The notes beneath the pieces were generated by a model that saw nothing but the letters and a program-made list of their open reading frames with translations, ran no database searches and was not told where the DNA came from. Position numbers and translations under genes: made by a program. Positions 8,932-17,225 of a DNA stretch of 64,000 nucleotides are shown here, piece by piece; the stretch's first letter is position 1, and each line of letters starts with the position of its first letter. Source of the stretch: Thermocaproicibacter melissae (lineage in GTDB: Bacteria > Bacillota > Clostridia > Oscillospirales > Acutalibacteraceae); the NCBI RefSeq assembly GCF_024498295.1, contig NZ_CP101827.1, positions 1,740,001-1,804,000 of the forward strand, in the 5' to 3' direction.

Positions 8932-9867
8932 TTAACCCTTTACGCTGCCAATCGTAATGCCGCGCACGAAGTACTTTTGGAAGAACGGATATGCGAACAG
9001 AATCGGCGTCATAATGAGTACGGTCAACGCCATGCGGACACTGTCAGTCGGCATATTCAGTGCCATGCGAATACCGTCTGCTGAACTTGCGAAGGAAGCG
9101 TTCGTTGTTAAGTAATCAAGAGTCGACTGCAGCTTCTGCAGCAGCACCTGCAGCGGTTCCTTGGACGGTGTATTGATATAAAGCAGACCGGTAAACCAGT
9201 CGTTCCACAGGCCGACCATAGAAAACAGGGCAATGGTTGCGAGCGCCGGCCTTGCAATCGGAATCACAATTCTGAAGAAGATTACCCATTCGTCGGCGCC
9301 GTCAATTTTCGCCGCTTCAATCAGCGAATCCGGAATTGTCTGAGTGTAAAACGTGCGCAGGATGATTGCATTCCACGCGCTGCACAACGTCGGCAGAAAC
9401 AGAATCAGAATGTTGTCACCCAAATGCAGCAGATTTGTGTTGACAATGTAGGACGGAACCATGCCGCCTGAAAAAAGCATCGTGAAGAACAGATAAAAAG
9501 TAAGCTGCTTTCTGTACTTGAAATCTTTTCGGTAAATAACGTAGGCAATCATGCCCGTTACCACAACGGTCAGCACCGTACCGACCACCGTTACAAACAC
9601 AGAAACGCCCAAAGAACTCAACAGCTGCTCCGAACTTCCGAGCAGGTATATGTATCCATCTAGCGACCATGATTTTGGAACAAAGCTGTAGCCGATTTCT
9701 CGAATACTTTCCGCGCTGCTGAAAGATATAATATACACCAGCGCCACGGGAGCCAAAAAGATGATAGATAAAATCACCATTATGGCATTTAGAATGATAT
9801 CGTGCAACAGAACCTTTTGGCCGACTCTGGCAACTTTAGTTCCGAACTCGTCCGAATTTCTATCCAT
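8932..9867 (-). CDS. Sugar ABC importer permease (YtcP/LplC family)
   Basis: Inner-membrane permease of 311 residues of the CUT1 carbohydrate class. About six hydrophobic segments are seen, the first near residues 28-50. The ATPase-contact EAA loop is EAAKIDGADEWVIFFRIVIP. The conserved C-terminal end FFQKYFVRGITIGSVKG is typical of YtcP/LplC proteins. ATG at 9867 has AGGAG nine bases upstream. It sits between the other permease and the lipoprotein gene, in the usual lplB-lplC-lplA order. Confidence 0.95.
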   Translation of the reverse strand: MDRNSDEFGTKVARVGQKVLLHDIILNAIMVILSIIFLAPVALVYIISFSSAESIREIGYSFVPKSWSLDGYIYLLGSSEQLLSSLGVSVFVTVVGTVLTVVVTGMIAYVIYRKDFKYRKQLTFYLFFTMLFSGGMVPSYIVNTNLLHLGDNILILFLPTLCSAWNAIILRTFYTQTIPDSLIEAAKIDGADEWVIFFRIVIPIARPALATIALFSMVGLWNDWFTGLLYINTPSKEPLQVLLQKLQSTLDYLTTNASFASSADGIRMALNMPTDSVRMALTVLIMTPILFAYPFFQKYFVRGITIGSVKG

Positions 9868-9889
9868 ACTGCTTACACTCCTATATCAA

Positions 9890-10810
9890 TTAGAACAAAG
9901 CGTTTTCATTGTCGATCTTCCGAATTGCTGCGTTGGCAAGCAAAATTGTTACAAATCCGACGGCGGACTGGAACACGCTGGCCGCAGCGGACATATTGAT
10001 GTTGCCCATCGACTGCAGCGCATTGTAAACATAAACGTCAATTGTTTCCGTTGCCGGGTAAAGCTGTCCCTGATTCATGGGCATCTGATAGAAAAGGCCG
10101 AAATCCGAATTGAAAATATGGCCCAATGCCATAATCGTGGTAATCACCATCATCGGTTTCAGTGACGGCAGCGTGATGTACCAAATCTGCTGCCACTTGG
10201 ATGCACCGTCCAAAATTGCCGCTTCGTAATACTCTACGCTGATGCCGCAGATGCACGCAAGGTATACCACGCTGCTATAGCCGATGCTCTTCCACTGACT
10301 CGTCAAAATTAAAATGGCCGGCCAGTATTTTGGGTCAGCGTAAAAATAAACGGGGTCTTTGCCAAACATCTGCAGTACAGAATTGAAAAATCCATTGGTG
10401 TCTAAAAGCGCCAACCCTATGTAAGACATGATGACCCAGGACAGGAAGTTCGGCATAATGGAAATCGTCTGGTAAATCTTTGACGCCAGAGGACGCCGAA
10501 CTTCGTTGAATGCCAGCGCCAGAATCACCGGCAGTACAAGACCTAAAAGAATAAAAAGGAAATTGTAGCCCAGCGTTAATTTTGTAATCTCCCACGCCGT
10601 GTTCGACGCAAACAGGAACTGGAAGTTTTTAAATCCGCACCACGGACTTCCCAGAAGGCCCTGTTCGTAATTGTAGCTCTTAAATGCAATTACAATGCCG
10701 AACATCGGCAAATATGCAAAAAGGAACACTAGAATTACGCCAGGTGTAGCCAACAGAAACAGCTGCCAGTTTTTTTTGAACTCTTTTTTGAATCCTTGAA
10801 GAAAATGCAA
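9890..10810 (-). CDS. Sugar ABC importer permease (LplB family)
   Basis: Inner-membrane permease of 306 residues, partner of the YtcP-like permease. It begins with a basic segment (FKKEFKKNWQLF) and a first membrane helix at about 18-38, and has an EAA loop EAAILDGASKWQQIWYITLP. I prefer the TTG at 10810 because GAGGAG lies eight bases upstream. The GTG three codons earlier (10819) overlaps that ribosome site. This is the first clear gene of the glycan operon. It follows a ~250-base leader from the -10 box near 11060. Confidence 0.93.
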   Translation of the reverse strand: MHFLQGFKKEFKKNWQLFLLATPGVILVFLFAYLPMFGIVIAFKSYNYEQGLLGSPWCGFKNFQFLFASNTAWEITKLTLGYNFLFILLGLVLPVILALAFNEVRRPLASKIYQTISIMPNFLSWVIMSYIGLALLDTNGFFNSVLQMFGKDPVYFYADPKYWPAILILTSQWKSIGYSSVVYLACICGISVEYYEAAILDGASKWQQIWYITLPSLKPMMVITTIMALGHIFNSDFGLFYQMPMNQGQLYPATETIDVYVYNALQSMGNINMSAAASVFQSAVGFVTILLANAAIRKIDNENALF

Positions 10811-10850
10811 TATTCTCACTCCTCAGAAATTATCACTGCTGCATAACTTT

Positions 10851-10958
10851 CTACTTTTCGTCCTGACGCGTGAAGATACGTCTAATTCGAATGTGTAAAA
10901 GCTTTTCAAAAAATCTGCTGTATCCATCGATGGGATCGGTATATACTTCCTTTTTCAA
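10851..10958 (-). CDS. Possible short leader ORF or gene-end remnant before the importer operon
   Basis: On the minus strand a frame open from 10996 reads protein-like residues to a TAG at 10851-10853, including the run KKEVYTDPIDGYSRFFEKLL and then a basic tail. From the TTG at 10958 it would be 35 residues, with only a weak ribosome site. The composition (charged, aromatic, no simple repeats) looks more like coding sequence than random DNA. It could be a regulatory leader peptide in the ~250-base 5' leader, or the C-terminal end of a deleted gene. I do not recognise a family. Confidence 0.25.
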   Translation of the reverse strand: MKKEVYTDPIDGYSRFFEKLLHIRIRRIFTRQDEK

Positions 10959-11004
10959 TAACCCAAAGCGTTCCGGAAGGTCCCTGCTTGGAATTCAAGA
11001 TCAT

Positions 11005-11029
11005 TTAATTGTGAAATATAAACAATTAA
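11005..11029. repeat. Short inverted repeat in the importer operon leader
   Basis: TTAATTG (11005-11011) and CAATTAA (11023-11029) form a 7-base inverted repeat with an 11-base spacer, about 35 bases downstream of the TATAAT box. It could be an operator for the YesN-type regulator or a weak mRNA hairpin. Nothing in the sequence decides between these. Confidence 0.3.
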
Positions 11030-11059
11030 TTTGTTGATCTGCCACTCTTTTCATTTGTA

Positions 11060-11065
11060 ATTATA
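11060..11065 (-). promoter_or_regulatory. -10 box of the glycan importer operon
   Basis: Minus-strand TATAAT at 11060-11065. No good -35 hexamer lies 16-18 bases upstream, as expected of a promoter needing an activator such as an AraC-type response regulator. Transcription from here would give a leader of about 250 bases before the first permease gene. Confidence 0.5.
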
Positions 11066-11262
11066 CCATCGCTATCTTAGAGAACACATCGGTAAGATTT
11101 TTATAATACGTGTACTTTTTTCATAGAAATTCTGTATTTGTCTTTTTAAGAACAACAGCCAAGGGGTAATGATTTCGCATCTCTGGCATGAGTTGCCATT
11201 AAATTTGATATTCAAAGGAAAAAATTTCGGTCCATCGTTCTGGTGGAACACGATGGACATCA

Positions 11263-11303
11263 CACAAAAAAGAGTAACGCCGACAATTTTCAGCGTTACT
11301 CTT
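11263..11303 (-). terminator. Terminator of the uxaB-uxaA operon
   Basis: An 11-base perfect stem (11270-11280 with 11293-11303) is followed on the minus strand by a run of six T. It lies 81 bases after the uxaA stop. A second hairpin (TCCATC-GTTC arms at about 11231-11256) lies just beyond it. Confidence 0.85.
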
Positions 11304-11383
11304 CTCTCTGATTTTACCTTTAAAAAGTTACTTATATTTTTAGTTGCATAAGGCTTGCCACGCATCATCCGATAGCCTGAGAG

Positions 11384-12868
11384 CTATAACGTGACTCCAT
11401 CCTTAAAGATTGCCAATTCGCGCTTATCGAACGCTTCGGATTTTGTTGTCTGCTTTCCGGAAGCGACATTGATGACATAATCGAGCAATTCCTGTGCGAG
11501 CTCCGAAAGTTCGGTGCCAGTCAATAATTTCCCTGCGTCGAAGTCAATCCATCTTGCCTTTTTGCGAGCTAGTTCCGAGTTGCTCGAGATTTTTACCGTT
11601 GGAACCGGGCAGCCGAAAGGAGTACCGCGCCCTGTGGTGAACAAAACCATGTGCGCTCCCGAAACAGCGAGAGCCGTAGAAGCTACAAGGTCATTGCCGG
11701 GTGCCTGTAGTAGATTGAGGCCGTTTTCATGAACCGACTGGCCATAACGAAGCACATCGTTAACCGGCGCCGTTCCTCCCTTTTGGACACAGCCGAGGGA
11801 CTTATCCTCCAAAGTGGTAATTCCACCCGCCTTGTTGCCGGGAGACGGGTTGGAATCAATTTTTTCGTTGTATCTCATGAAATATTTTTTGAAGTTGTTG
11901 ATGAGGTCTACGGTTTTATCAAAGACTTCCTTGCTGCGGCAGCGGTTCATCAAAATCGTTTCCGCGCCGAACATTTCCGGCACTTCCGTTAAAATCGCCG
12001 TACCTCCCTGCGCAATCAGCAAGTCGGGCAAAGCACCCACAAGCGGATTTGCCGTAATTCCGGAGAAGCCGTCTGACCCGCCGCATTTTAAGCCTATGGT
12101 AAGATGCTCAACACTGCACGGCTCCCGCTTAAACTGCGAAGCATACCGGCATAATTCCTCCACAATCTTTACGGCGTCTTCTACTTCATCCTCGTGTTCC
12201 TGGCAAACCAGAAATTTCACACGGTCACTGTCATAATCGCCCAGTACTTTTTTCAACTCGTCAATATTGCTGTTTTCACAGCCAAGGCCGAGGACGAGCA
12301 CAGCTCCTGCGTTCGGATGATGAATCAGTCCGGACAGTGCCAATTCCGTGTTCCGCTTGTCCTGTGAAAGCTGTGAGCAGCCGTACGGATGGCTATATGA
12401 ATAAATCCCGTCCAATTCCGGAGTTAAAAATTTCTGAGATTCCTCTTCAATCAATTTGGCTATGGAATTGACGCAGCCAACCGTCGGAATAATCCACACT
12501 TCATTGCGGATTCCGACCTTGCCGTCTTTCCTCTTATAGCCCAGAAAAGTTCTGGGGGTTTGGGGTTCCAGCGGCTTGAAGCTGGGCTCATAGGAATAAT
12601 CCAGCAAATCTCCCAGCCTGGTTTTGGTATTGTGAGTATGGACCCAATCGCCGGCAGCGATATTGCAGGCCGCTGTGCCGATTGGAAAGCCATACTTTAC
12701 GATGCATTCGCCTTCCGGAATATTTGCTATGGCAATCTTGTGGCCTGCGGCGATGTTCGCGTTCAGCGTGATCGTTTTTCCGTCTGCCGGAATGTTCTCG
12801 CCTTTTTTCAGGTCTTGCAGAGCAACAACTACATTATCCTTCGGATTGATTTTATAAATTGCTTTCAT
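11384..12868 (-). CDS. uxaA: Altronate dehydratase
   Basis: Cytoplasmic Fe-dependent hydro-lyase of 494 residues turning D-altronate into 2-keto-3-deoxygluconate. An N-terminal SAF-like domain (about 1-95, ending near GDWVHTHNTKTRL) precedes the large catalytic UxaA domain (FLGYKRKDGKVGIRNEVWII, GCSQLSQD, GLKCGGSDGFSGITANP, TTGRGTPFGCPVPTVKIS). Full family length. One base separates its ATG from the uxaB stop (TAAGATG). Its ribosome site AAAGGA lies inside uxaB, so the two are coupled. Confidence 0.97.
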   Translation of the reverse strand: MKAIYKINPKDNVVVALQDLKKGENIPADGKTITLNANIAAGHKIAIANIPEGECIVKYGFPIGTAACNIAAGDWVHTHNTKTRLGDLLDYSYEPSFKPLEPQTPRTFLGYKRKDGKVGIRNEVWIIPTVGCVNSIAKLIEEESQKFLTPELDGIYSYSHPYGCSQLSQDKRNTELALSGLIHHPNAGAVLVLGLGCENSNIDELKKVLGDYDSDRVKFLVCQEHEDEVEDAVKIVEELCRYASQFKREPCSVEHLTIGLKCGGSDGFSGITANPLVGALPDLLIAQGGTAILTEVPEMFGAETILMNRCRSKEVFDKTVDLINNFKKYFMRYNEKIDSNPSPGNKAGGITTLEDKSLGCVQKGGTAPVNDVLRYGQSVHENGLNLLQAPGNDLVASTALAVSGAHMVLFTTGRGTPFGCPVPTVKISSNSELARKKARWIDFDAGKLLTGTELSELAQELLDYVINVASGKQTTKSEAFDKRELAIFKDGVTL

Positions 12869-12869
12869 C

Positions 12870-14339
12870 TTATGATTCCTTTACAAGCGCCTCGACTGTC
12901 GCTTTCATGCCGTTCTTTTTCATACTGTCCAGATCTTCGCAAACCATATCCACGAAATGATTGTACTTAGTGAGGTCCTCGCCCCAGAAATCCGTGTTCG
13001 AGGCAAACGCGGTAACGAATTCGCGGGTAGGCTTGCTTTTGCTGTTTGCCGCAAAGAATTCCAGAACCTTCCGGTCGTCTTTAATCTCATAGCGCTCGCC
13101 GTTACGGTCGCCGACCAGCACGCCGTTCTCCAGCTTATCGGAAGTGTAAAACGCCATCAAAGCGGCGAAGGAGAAGGTTAAAAATTTTGGCGGAGTCTGA
13201 TTCTTTGCATAGTCATCTTTGAACGTCGGCAAGATTCTCGTTTTCCACTTGGAAACGGAATTCAGTGAAATGGAAAGCAGCGCATGGTCGACAAACGGAT
13301 TGTCGAAACGCTCATAGACTGCTTTTGCAAAGTCGATTGCTTCCTGCCACGGCAGTTTGACCGTGGGAACGATTTCATCAAACACGATTTTGTCCATCAG
13401 TTTACGGACAAGGGCATCGTTCATGCACTCACGCACAATGTTTTTGCCCATAAGGTAAGCGGCAAGAACCGTGGAAGTATGTGCACCGTTTAAGATGCGG
13501 ACTTTTCTTTCGCGATACGGCTTCTGATTATCGGTAAAAATGACATGCATACCGACTTTGTCCAGCGGGAACTTCTCAGAAATATCCTTGTCGCTTTCGA
13601 TAACCCAAAGGGCAAACGGTTCACCGGTATCGAGCAGCTGATCTTCATATCCCAGCTGTTCGCAGATTTCCGCTGCCTGATTTTGGGGATATCCGGTAAC
13701 AATGCGGTCAACCAGTGTGCTGCAAAAGATATTGTTTTCGCAAATCCACTTTTTGAACTCTTCGCCCAGGTTCCACAAATCGACGTACTTCAGCACGCAC
13801 TCTTTGAGGCGGATTCCGTTGTCCTCGATCAGCTCAACCGGCAGAATGATGAGGCCCTTGCTAGGGTCGCCGTGGAATGTTTTGAATCTTTCGTACAGGA
13901 ACTTTGTCAGCTTCCCCGGATAAGTGTTCGGCGGGGTCAATTCAAATTTATCATCCGCATCAAACACAATTCCCGCTTCCGTTGTGTTGGAAACTACGAA
14001 CTGCACCGTGTCAAGACGGGCAAGCGCCATATATTCCTCATAGTCGTTATAAGAACTTATCGCTTTCTGCACGCTAGTAATGACGCGGTTTTCCACATAG
14101 ATTTTCCCGTTTCTCTTGCCGCGTAGGGAGACGGTGTAAATGTTATTCTGCGCGTGAAAGCGTTCCATGTCTCCGAACGGTCTCGGTTTCACGATGGCAA
14201 TATCGCCGTTGAAAACTCCTTTTTCATTGGCAACATCAATCATATAATCGACGAAGCCTCTTAAAAAGTTGCCTTCACCGAATTGCACTACTTTGATTAT
14301 TCTGGGTTTACGAGTGTAAAGTTCGTTGATTTTCTTCAT
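12870..14339 (-). CDS. uxaB: Tagaturonate reductase (altronate oxidoreductase)
   Basis: NAD-dependent oxidoreductase of the mannitol dehydrogenase family, 489 residues, reducing D-tagaturonate to D-altronate. The N-terminal nucleotide-binding segment VVQFGEGNFLRGFVDYMIDV and the catalytic stretch RKVRILNGAHTSTVLAAYLMG are clear. Length matches UxaB rather than the shorter UxuB. First gene of the uxaBA operon, read from a consensus promoter at 14379-14407. A LacI-type operator lies between promoter and gene, so galacturonate-responsive repression by the divergent regulator is expected. Confidence 0.96.
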   Translation of the reverse strand: MKKINELYTRKPRIIKVVQFGEGNFLRGFVDYMIDVANEKGVFNGDIAIVKPRPFGDMERFHAQNNIYTVSLRGKRNGKIYVENRVITSVQKAISSYNDYEEYMALARLDTVQFVVSNTTEAGIVFDADDKFELTPPNTYPGKLTKFLYERFKTFHGDPSKGLIILPVELIEDNGIRLKECVLKYVDLWNLGEEFKKWICENNIFCSTLVDRIVTGYPQNQAAEICEQLGYEDQLLDTGEPFALWVIESDKDISEKFPLDKVGMHVIFTDNQKPYRERKVRILNGAHTSTVLAAYLMGKNIVRECMNDALVRKLMDKIVFDEIVPTVKLPWQEAIDFAKAVYERFDNPFVDHALLSISLNSVSKWKTRILPTFKDDYAKNQTPPKFLTFSFAALMAFYTSDKLENGVLVGDRNGERYEIKDDRKVLEFFAANSKSKPTREFVTAFASNTDFWGEDLTKYNHFVDMVCEDLDSMKKNGMKATVEALVKES

Positions 14340-14359
14340 GTCGTTATACCTCTTATGTT

Positions 14360-14373
14360 TGTAAGCGCTTACA
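14360..14373. promoter_or_regulatory. LacI-family operator at uxaB
   Basis: Perfect 14-base palindrome TGTAAGCGCTTACA, with the central CG pair usual for LacI-family sites. It starts about where transcription from the uxaB promoter should begin, so a bound repressor would block the start. The identical sequence occurs at 14586-14599. A catabolite-control (cre-like) role is possible because cre sites are related, but the paired placement points to the local regulator. Confidence 0.85.
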
Positions 14374-14378
14374 TTCTC

Positions 14379-14407
14379 ATTCTAGCTACCATAAATGAAA
14401 AAATCAA
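14379..14407 (-). promoter_or_regulatory. uxaB promoter
   Basis: Minus-strand -35 TTGATT (14402-14407), 17-base spacer, -10 TAGAAT (14379-14384). Expected start near 14372, within the operator. Confidence 0.8.
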
Positions 14408-14552
14408 TGCGCTCAAAAAAAGTATTTATTATTTTGCGGTTACTTTATACGTTTTGGAAATTCAGCAGATAAATTTGCAATTTGTATAGATAGTACTATC
14501 TTTCATCTATTGAAAATATCTAAAAAAGCCCATGTATTTTCTATATTTACTA

Positions 14553-14581
14553 TTGATTTATCAGCAGAAATACATTATACT
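14553..14581 (+). promoter_or_regulatory. Promoter of the LacI-type regulator and uxaC
   Basis: Plus-strand -35 TTGATT (14553-14558), exactly 17 bases, -10 TATACT (14576-14581). The operator at 14586 follows four bases after the -10 box, implying autoregulation. Confidence 0.85.
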
Positions 14582-14585
14582 CTTT

Positions 14586-14599
14586 TGTAAGCGCTTACA
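14586..14599. promoter_or_regulatory. LacI-family operator at the regulator gene
   Basis: Second copy of TGTAAGCGCTTACA, here extended to a 16-base palindrome (14585-14600). It overlaps the expected transcription start of the regulator-uxaC unit. With the uxaB site 226 bases away, looping between the two is conceivable. Confidence 0.85.
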
Positions 14600-14613
14600 A
14601 CAGAGGCGGTTGT

Positions 14614-15597
14614 ATGAACATTTATGACATCGCAAAGCGAAGCGGCGTGTCGATTGCAACGGTTTCGCGCGTGCTCAACGGAAGCGAGAAAGTCAGCCCA
14701 AAAACACGGGAAAAAGTTCTGAAGGTCATGCAGGAAGAAGGATATACGCCGAATATATTTGCCCGCGGGCTTGGACTGAACTCCATAAAGATGATTGGCA
14801 TTTTGTGTACGGATGTTTCAGACATCTTCTACGCCAAAGCTGTTTCGCTGGTGGAAGGGCTGTTAAGGCAGAACGGCTTTGACGCGCTGCTGTGCTGCAC
14901 CGGAAACGAACTGGAGAACAAGAAAAAAAGCCTGGATCTTTTGCTGAAAAAAAGAGTGGACGCCGTAATCCTGATCGGCTCTGCCTTCAAGGAAAACACA
15001 GACAACTCCCACATTGAAAATGCCGCAAAACAGGTTCCGGTCATCATCATAAACGGTTTGGTTGAGCTGCCAAACACATACTGCGTTCTGTGCGATGAAC
15101 AATCCGCGGTGAGCCAAAATGTCCAACTTCTGCATAAGCAGGGTTACGACGATATACTATATCTGTATGATGTCCTCACTTACAGCGGTTGTATTAAAAT
15201 TTCAGGCTACAAGGATGGTCTGAAAAAATGCAATCTTCCGTTTCAGGAAACGCTAATGGTTAAGGTGCCGAAATCCATTGACGGCGTTACGGCAAAAGTT
15301 ACCGAACTGCTGGGTGAGGGACTGAAATTTTCCGCCGTGATGGCATCGGAGGATTTACTGGCAATCGGCGCGCTGAAAGCGCTGCAGAAATTTAATCTGA
15401 CAATGCCGGTGATTGGATTCAACAACTCGATTCTGGCACAATGTTCGTCCCCTGCCCTGACTACGGTGGACAATATGCTGGATACGCTGTGCCCGACCGC
15501 CGTTCAATTATTGGTCGACATCCTTGAAAATAAAACAGTGCCGCAAAAAATCGTAATTTCTTCAAAATTGATTGAACGAGATACCTTTCCTATTTAG
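14614..15597 (+). CDS. LacI-family regulator of hexuronate genes
   Basis: Transcription repressor of 327 residues. The N-terminal helix-turn-helix and hinge are clear (YDIAKRSGVSIATVSRVLNG, then a YTPN segment). Residues from about 58 form a periplasmic-binding-like effector domain (IGILCTDVSDIFYAKAVSLVEG). Start ATG 14614 follows AGAGGCGG. It is divergent from uxaBA and 35 bases before uxaC. Two copies of one palindrome flank it, so it most likely represses both units until a hexuronate intermediate binds. The effector is inference; UxuR/ExuR-like roles in Clostridia are often filled by LacI proteins. Confidence 0.93.
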   Translation: MNIYDIAKRSGVSIATVSRVLNGSEKVSPKTREKVLKVMQEEGYTPNIFARGLGLNSIKMIGILCTDVSDIFYAKAVSLVEGLLRQNGFDALLCCTGNELENKKKSLDLLLKKRVDAVILIGSAFKENTDNSHIENAAKQVPVIIINGLVELPNTYCVLCDEQSAVSQNVQLLHKQGYDDILYLYDVLTYSGCIKISGYKDGLKKCNLPFQETLMVKVPKSIDGVTAKVTELLGEGLKFSAVMASEDLLAIGALKALQKFNLTMPVIGFNNSILAQCSSPALTTVDNMLDTLCPTAVQLLVDILENKTVPQKIVISSKLIERDTFPI

Positions 15598-15632
15598 GAA
15601 TTAAATTAACAAATATACGGAGGAACTCAAAA

Positions 15633-17039
15633 ATGAAGCAATTTATGGATGAAGATTTCTTACTGTCCAACGAAACTGCGAAAACCCTGTATCATGACTA
15701 TGCGGAAAAAATGCCGATTGTGGATTATCACTGCCACATCAATCCGCAGGAGATTGCGGAAGACCGCCAATTCTCAAATATCACACAGGTTTGGCTCGGC
15801 GGCGACCACTACAAGTGGCGTATGATTCGTTCCAACGGCGTCGAGGAAAAGTATATCACCGGCGACGGCACCGACCGCGAGAAATTCCAGAAATTTGCGG
15901 AATCTCTGCCGAGAGCAATCGGCAACCCGCTTTATCACTGGACGCATCTGGAGCTGAAGCGGTATTTCGGCTATGACGGCGTATTAAACGGCGACACAGC
16001 CGAAGAAGTCTGGAATCTCTGCAACGCGAAGCTGCAGACCAAAGAGCTGAGCGTTCGCGGCATCATTGAGAAGTCCAATGTAAAGCTGATTGGCACAACC
16101 GACGACCCGATTGATTCTCTGAAATGGCACAAAGCCATCAAAGAGGACAGCACTTGCAAGGTGAAAGTGGTTCCGACATGGCGTCCGGACAAAATCATGA
16201 ACATTGAAAAGCCTACTTTCGCCGAGTATGTTTCCTCCCTTGCCAAGGCCAGCGGAATGGAAATCAAAACGGTCAAGGATGTATGCGCTGCGCTGGAAAA
16301 ACGGCTGAATCACTTCGAGGAAATGGGCTGCAAAGCCTCCGACCACGGCATGAACTATGTCATTTACAATCCGGCAAGCGAAGCCGAAGTTGAAGAAATC
16401 TTCAAAAAAGGCTTAAACGGCGAAGCACTGACCCAAGATGAAGTGGACAAATACAAATATGCCGTTTTGATGTTCCTGGCAAAGCAGTACGCAAAGCGCG
16501 GCTGGGTCATGCAGATTCACTACGGAACCATCCGCGACACAAACACCGCCATGTTTGAGCGTCTCGGCCCCGACACCGGCTTCGACTGCATCGGAACCCC
16601 GAACTGCGCAGAAGCGATTACCAAGTTCATGGATGCGCTGAATCAAACCAATGAGCTGCCGAAGACCATTCTGTACTCCCTCAATCCGATCGACAACCAG
16701 ATGCTTGACTCGGTTATCGGATGCTTCCAAGGGACTGAAGCGGCCGGAAAGATTCAGCACGGCGCAGCCTGGTGGTTCAATGACAACAAGACCGGCATGA
16801 TTGACCAGATGACAAGCCTCGCGAACCTTTCCGTTCTGGGCAACTTTGTCGGCATGTTGACGGATTCGCGCAGCTTCCTGTCTTACACAAGGCATGAGTA
16901 TTTCCGACGCATCCTTTGCAACCTGATTGGCACATGGGTGGAAAACGGCGAGTATCCTTGCGACATGAAAACACTTGGCCAAATGGTACAGGATATTTCC
17001 TACAACAACGCTGTGCGCTATTTCGGATTCGACGTGTAA
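15633..17039 (+). CDS. uxaC: Glucuronate / galacturonate isomerase
   Basis: Uronate isomerase of 468 residues converting D-galacturonate to D-tagaturonate and D-glucuronate to D-fructuronate. It belongs to the amidohydrolase superfamily; the metal-binding HxH is in VDYHCHINP near the N-terminus. Other family motifs are WVMQIHYGTIRDTN and MLTDSRSFLSYTRHEYFRR. ATG 15633 is preceded by GGAGGA. It is co-transcribed with the regulator. With uxaB and uxaA across the divergent promoter it completes galacturonate to 2-keto-3-deoxygluconate. KdgK and KdgA are not in this window. Confidence 0.97.
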   Translation: MKQFMDEDFLLSNETAKTLYHDYAEKMPIVDYHCHINPQEIAEDRQFSNITQVWLGGDHYKWRMIRSNGVEEKYITGDGTDREKFQKFAESLPRAIGNPLYHWTHLELKRYFGYDGVLNGDTAEEVWNLCNAKLQTKELSVRGIIEKSNVKLIGTTDDPIDSLKWHKAIKEDSTCKVKVVPTWRPDKIMNIEKPTFAEYVSSLAKASGMEIKTVKDVCAALEKRLNHFEEMGCKASDHGMNYVIYNPASEAEVEEIFKKGLNGEALTQDEVDKYKYAVLMFLAKQYAKRGWVMQIHYGTIRDTNTAMFERLGPDTGFDCIGTPNCAEAITKFMDALNQTNELPKTILYSLNPIDNQMLDSVIGCFQGTEAAGKIQHGAAWWFNDNKTGMIDQMTSLANLSVLGNFVGMLTDSRSFLSYTRHEYFRRILCNLIGTWVENGEYPCDMKTLGQMVQDISYNNAVRYFGFDV

Positions 17040-17052
17040 TTTCATCATAGCG

Positions 17053-17089
17053 AAAGCGGAGTACCGGCAAACGGTACTCCGCTTTTTTA
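17053..17089 (+). terminator. Terminator after uxaC
   Basis: A 14-base perfect stem (17053-17066 with 17072-17085) and 5-base loop GCAAA, ending in a T-run to 17088. It lies 13 bases after the uxaC stop. Confidence 0.95.
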
Positions 17090-17117
17090 TATTCCTCAAG
17101 TTTTTATATTCCTCAAG
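17084..17117. repeat. Perfect 17-bp tandem duplication
   Basis: TTTTTATATTCCTCAAG occurs twice head to tail (17084-17100 and 17101-17117). The first copy starts in the terminator T-run. Likely a replication-slippage duplication with no function. Confidence 0.8.
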
Positions 17118-17225
17118 GCAGAACTCTGTTCTATATTTTCTTATAGTGCAATAAAATCATCCTTGAAATATGCTATGCTGATGGTACAAATTCATCTGCG
17201 GAAGAGATTTGAGGATGATGATGTT

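Noticed and set aside
11072-11368. 98-codon minus-strand frame between uxaA and the importer
   Set aside because: It contains the uxaA terminator hairpin and has random-like composition.
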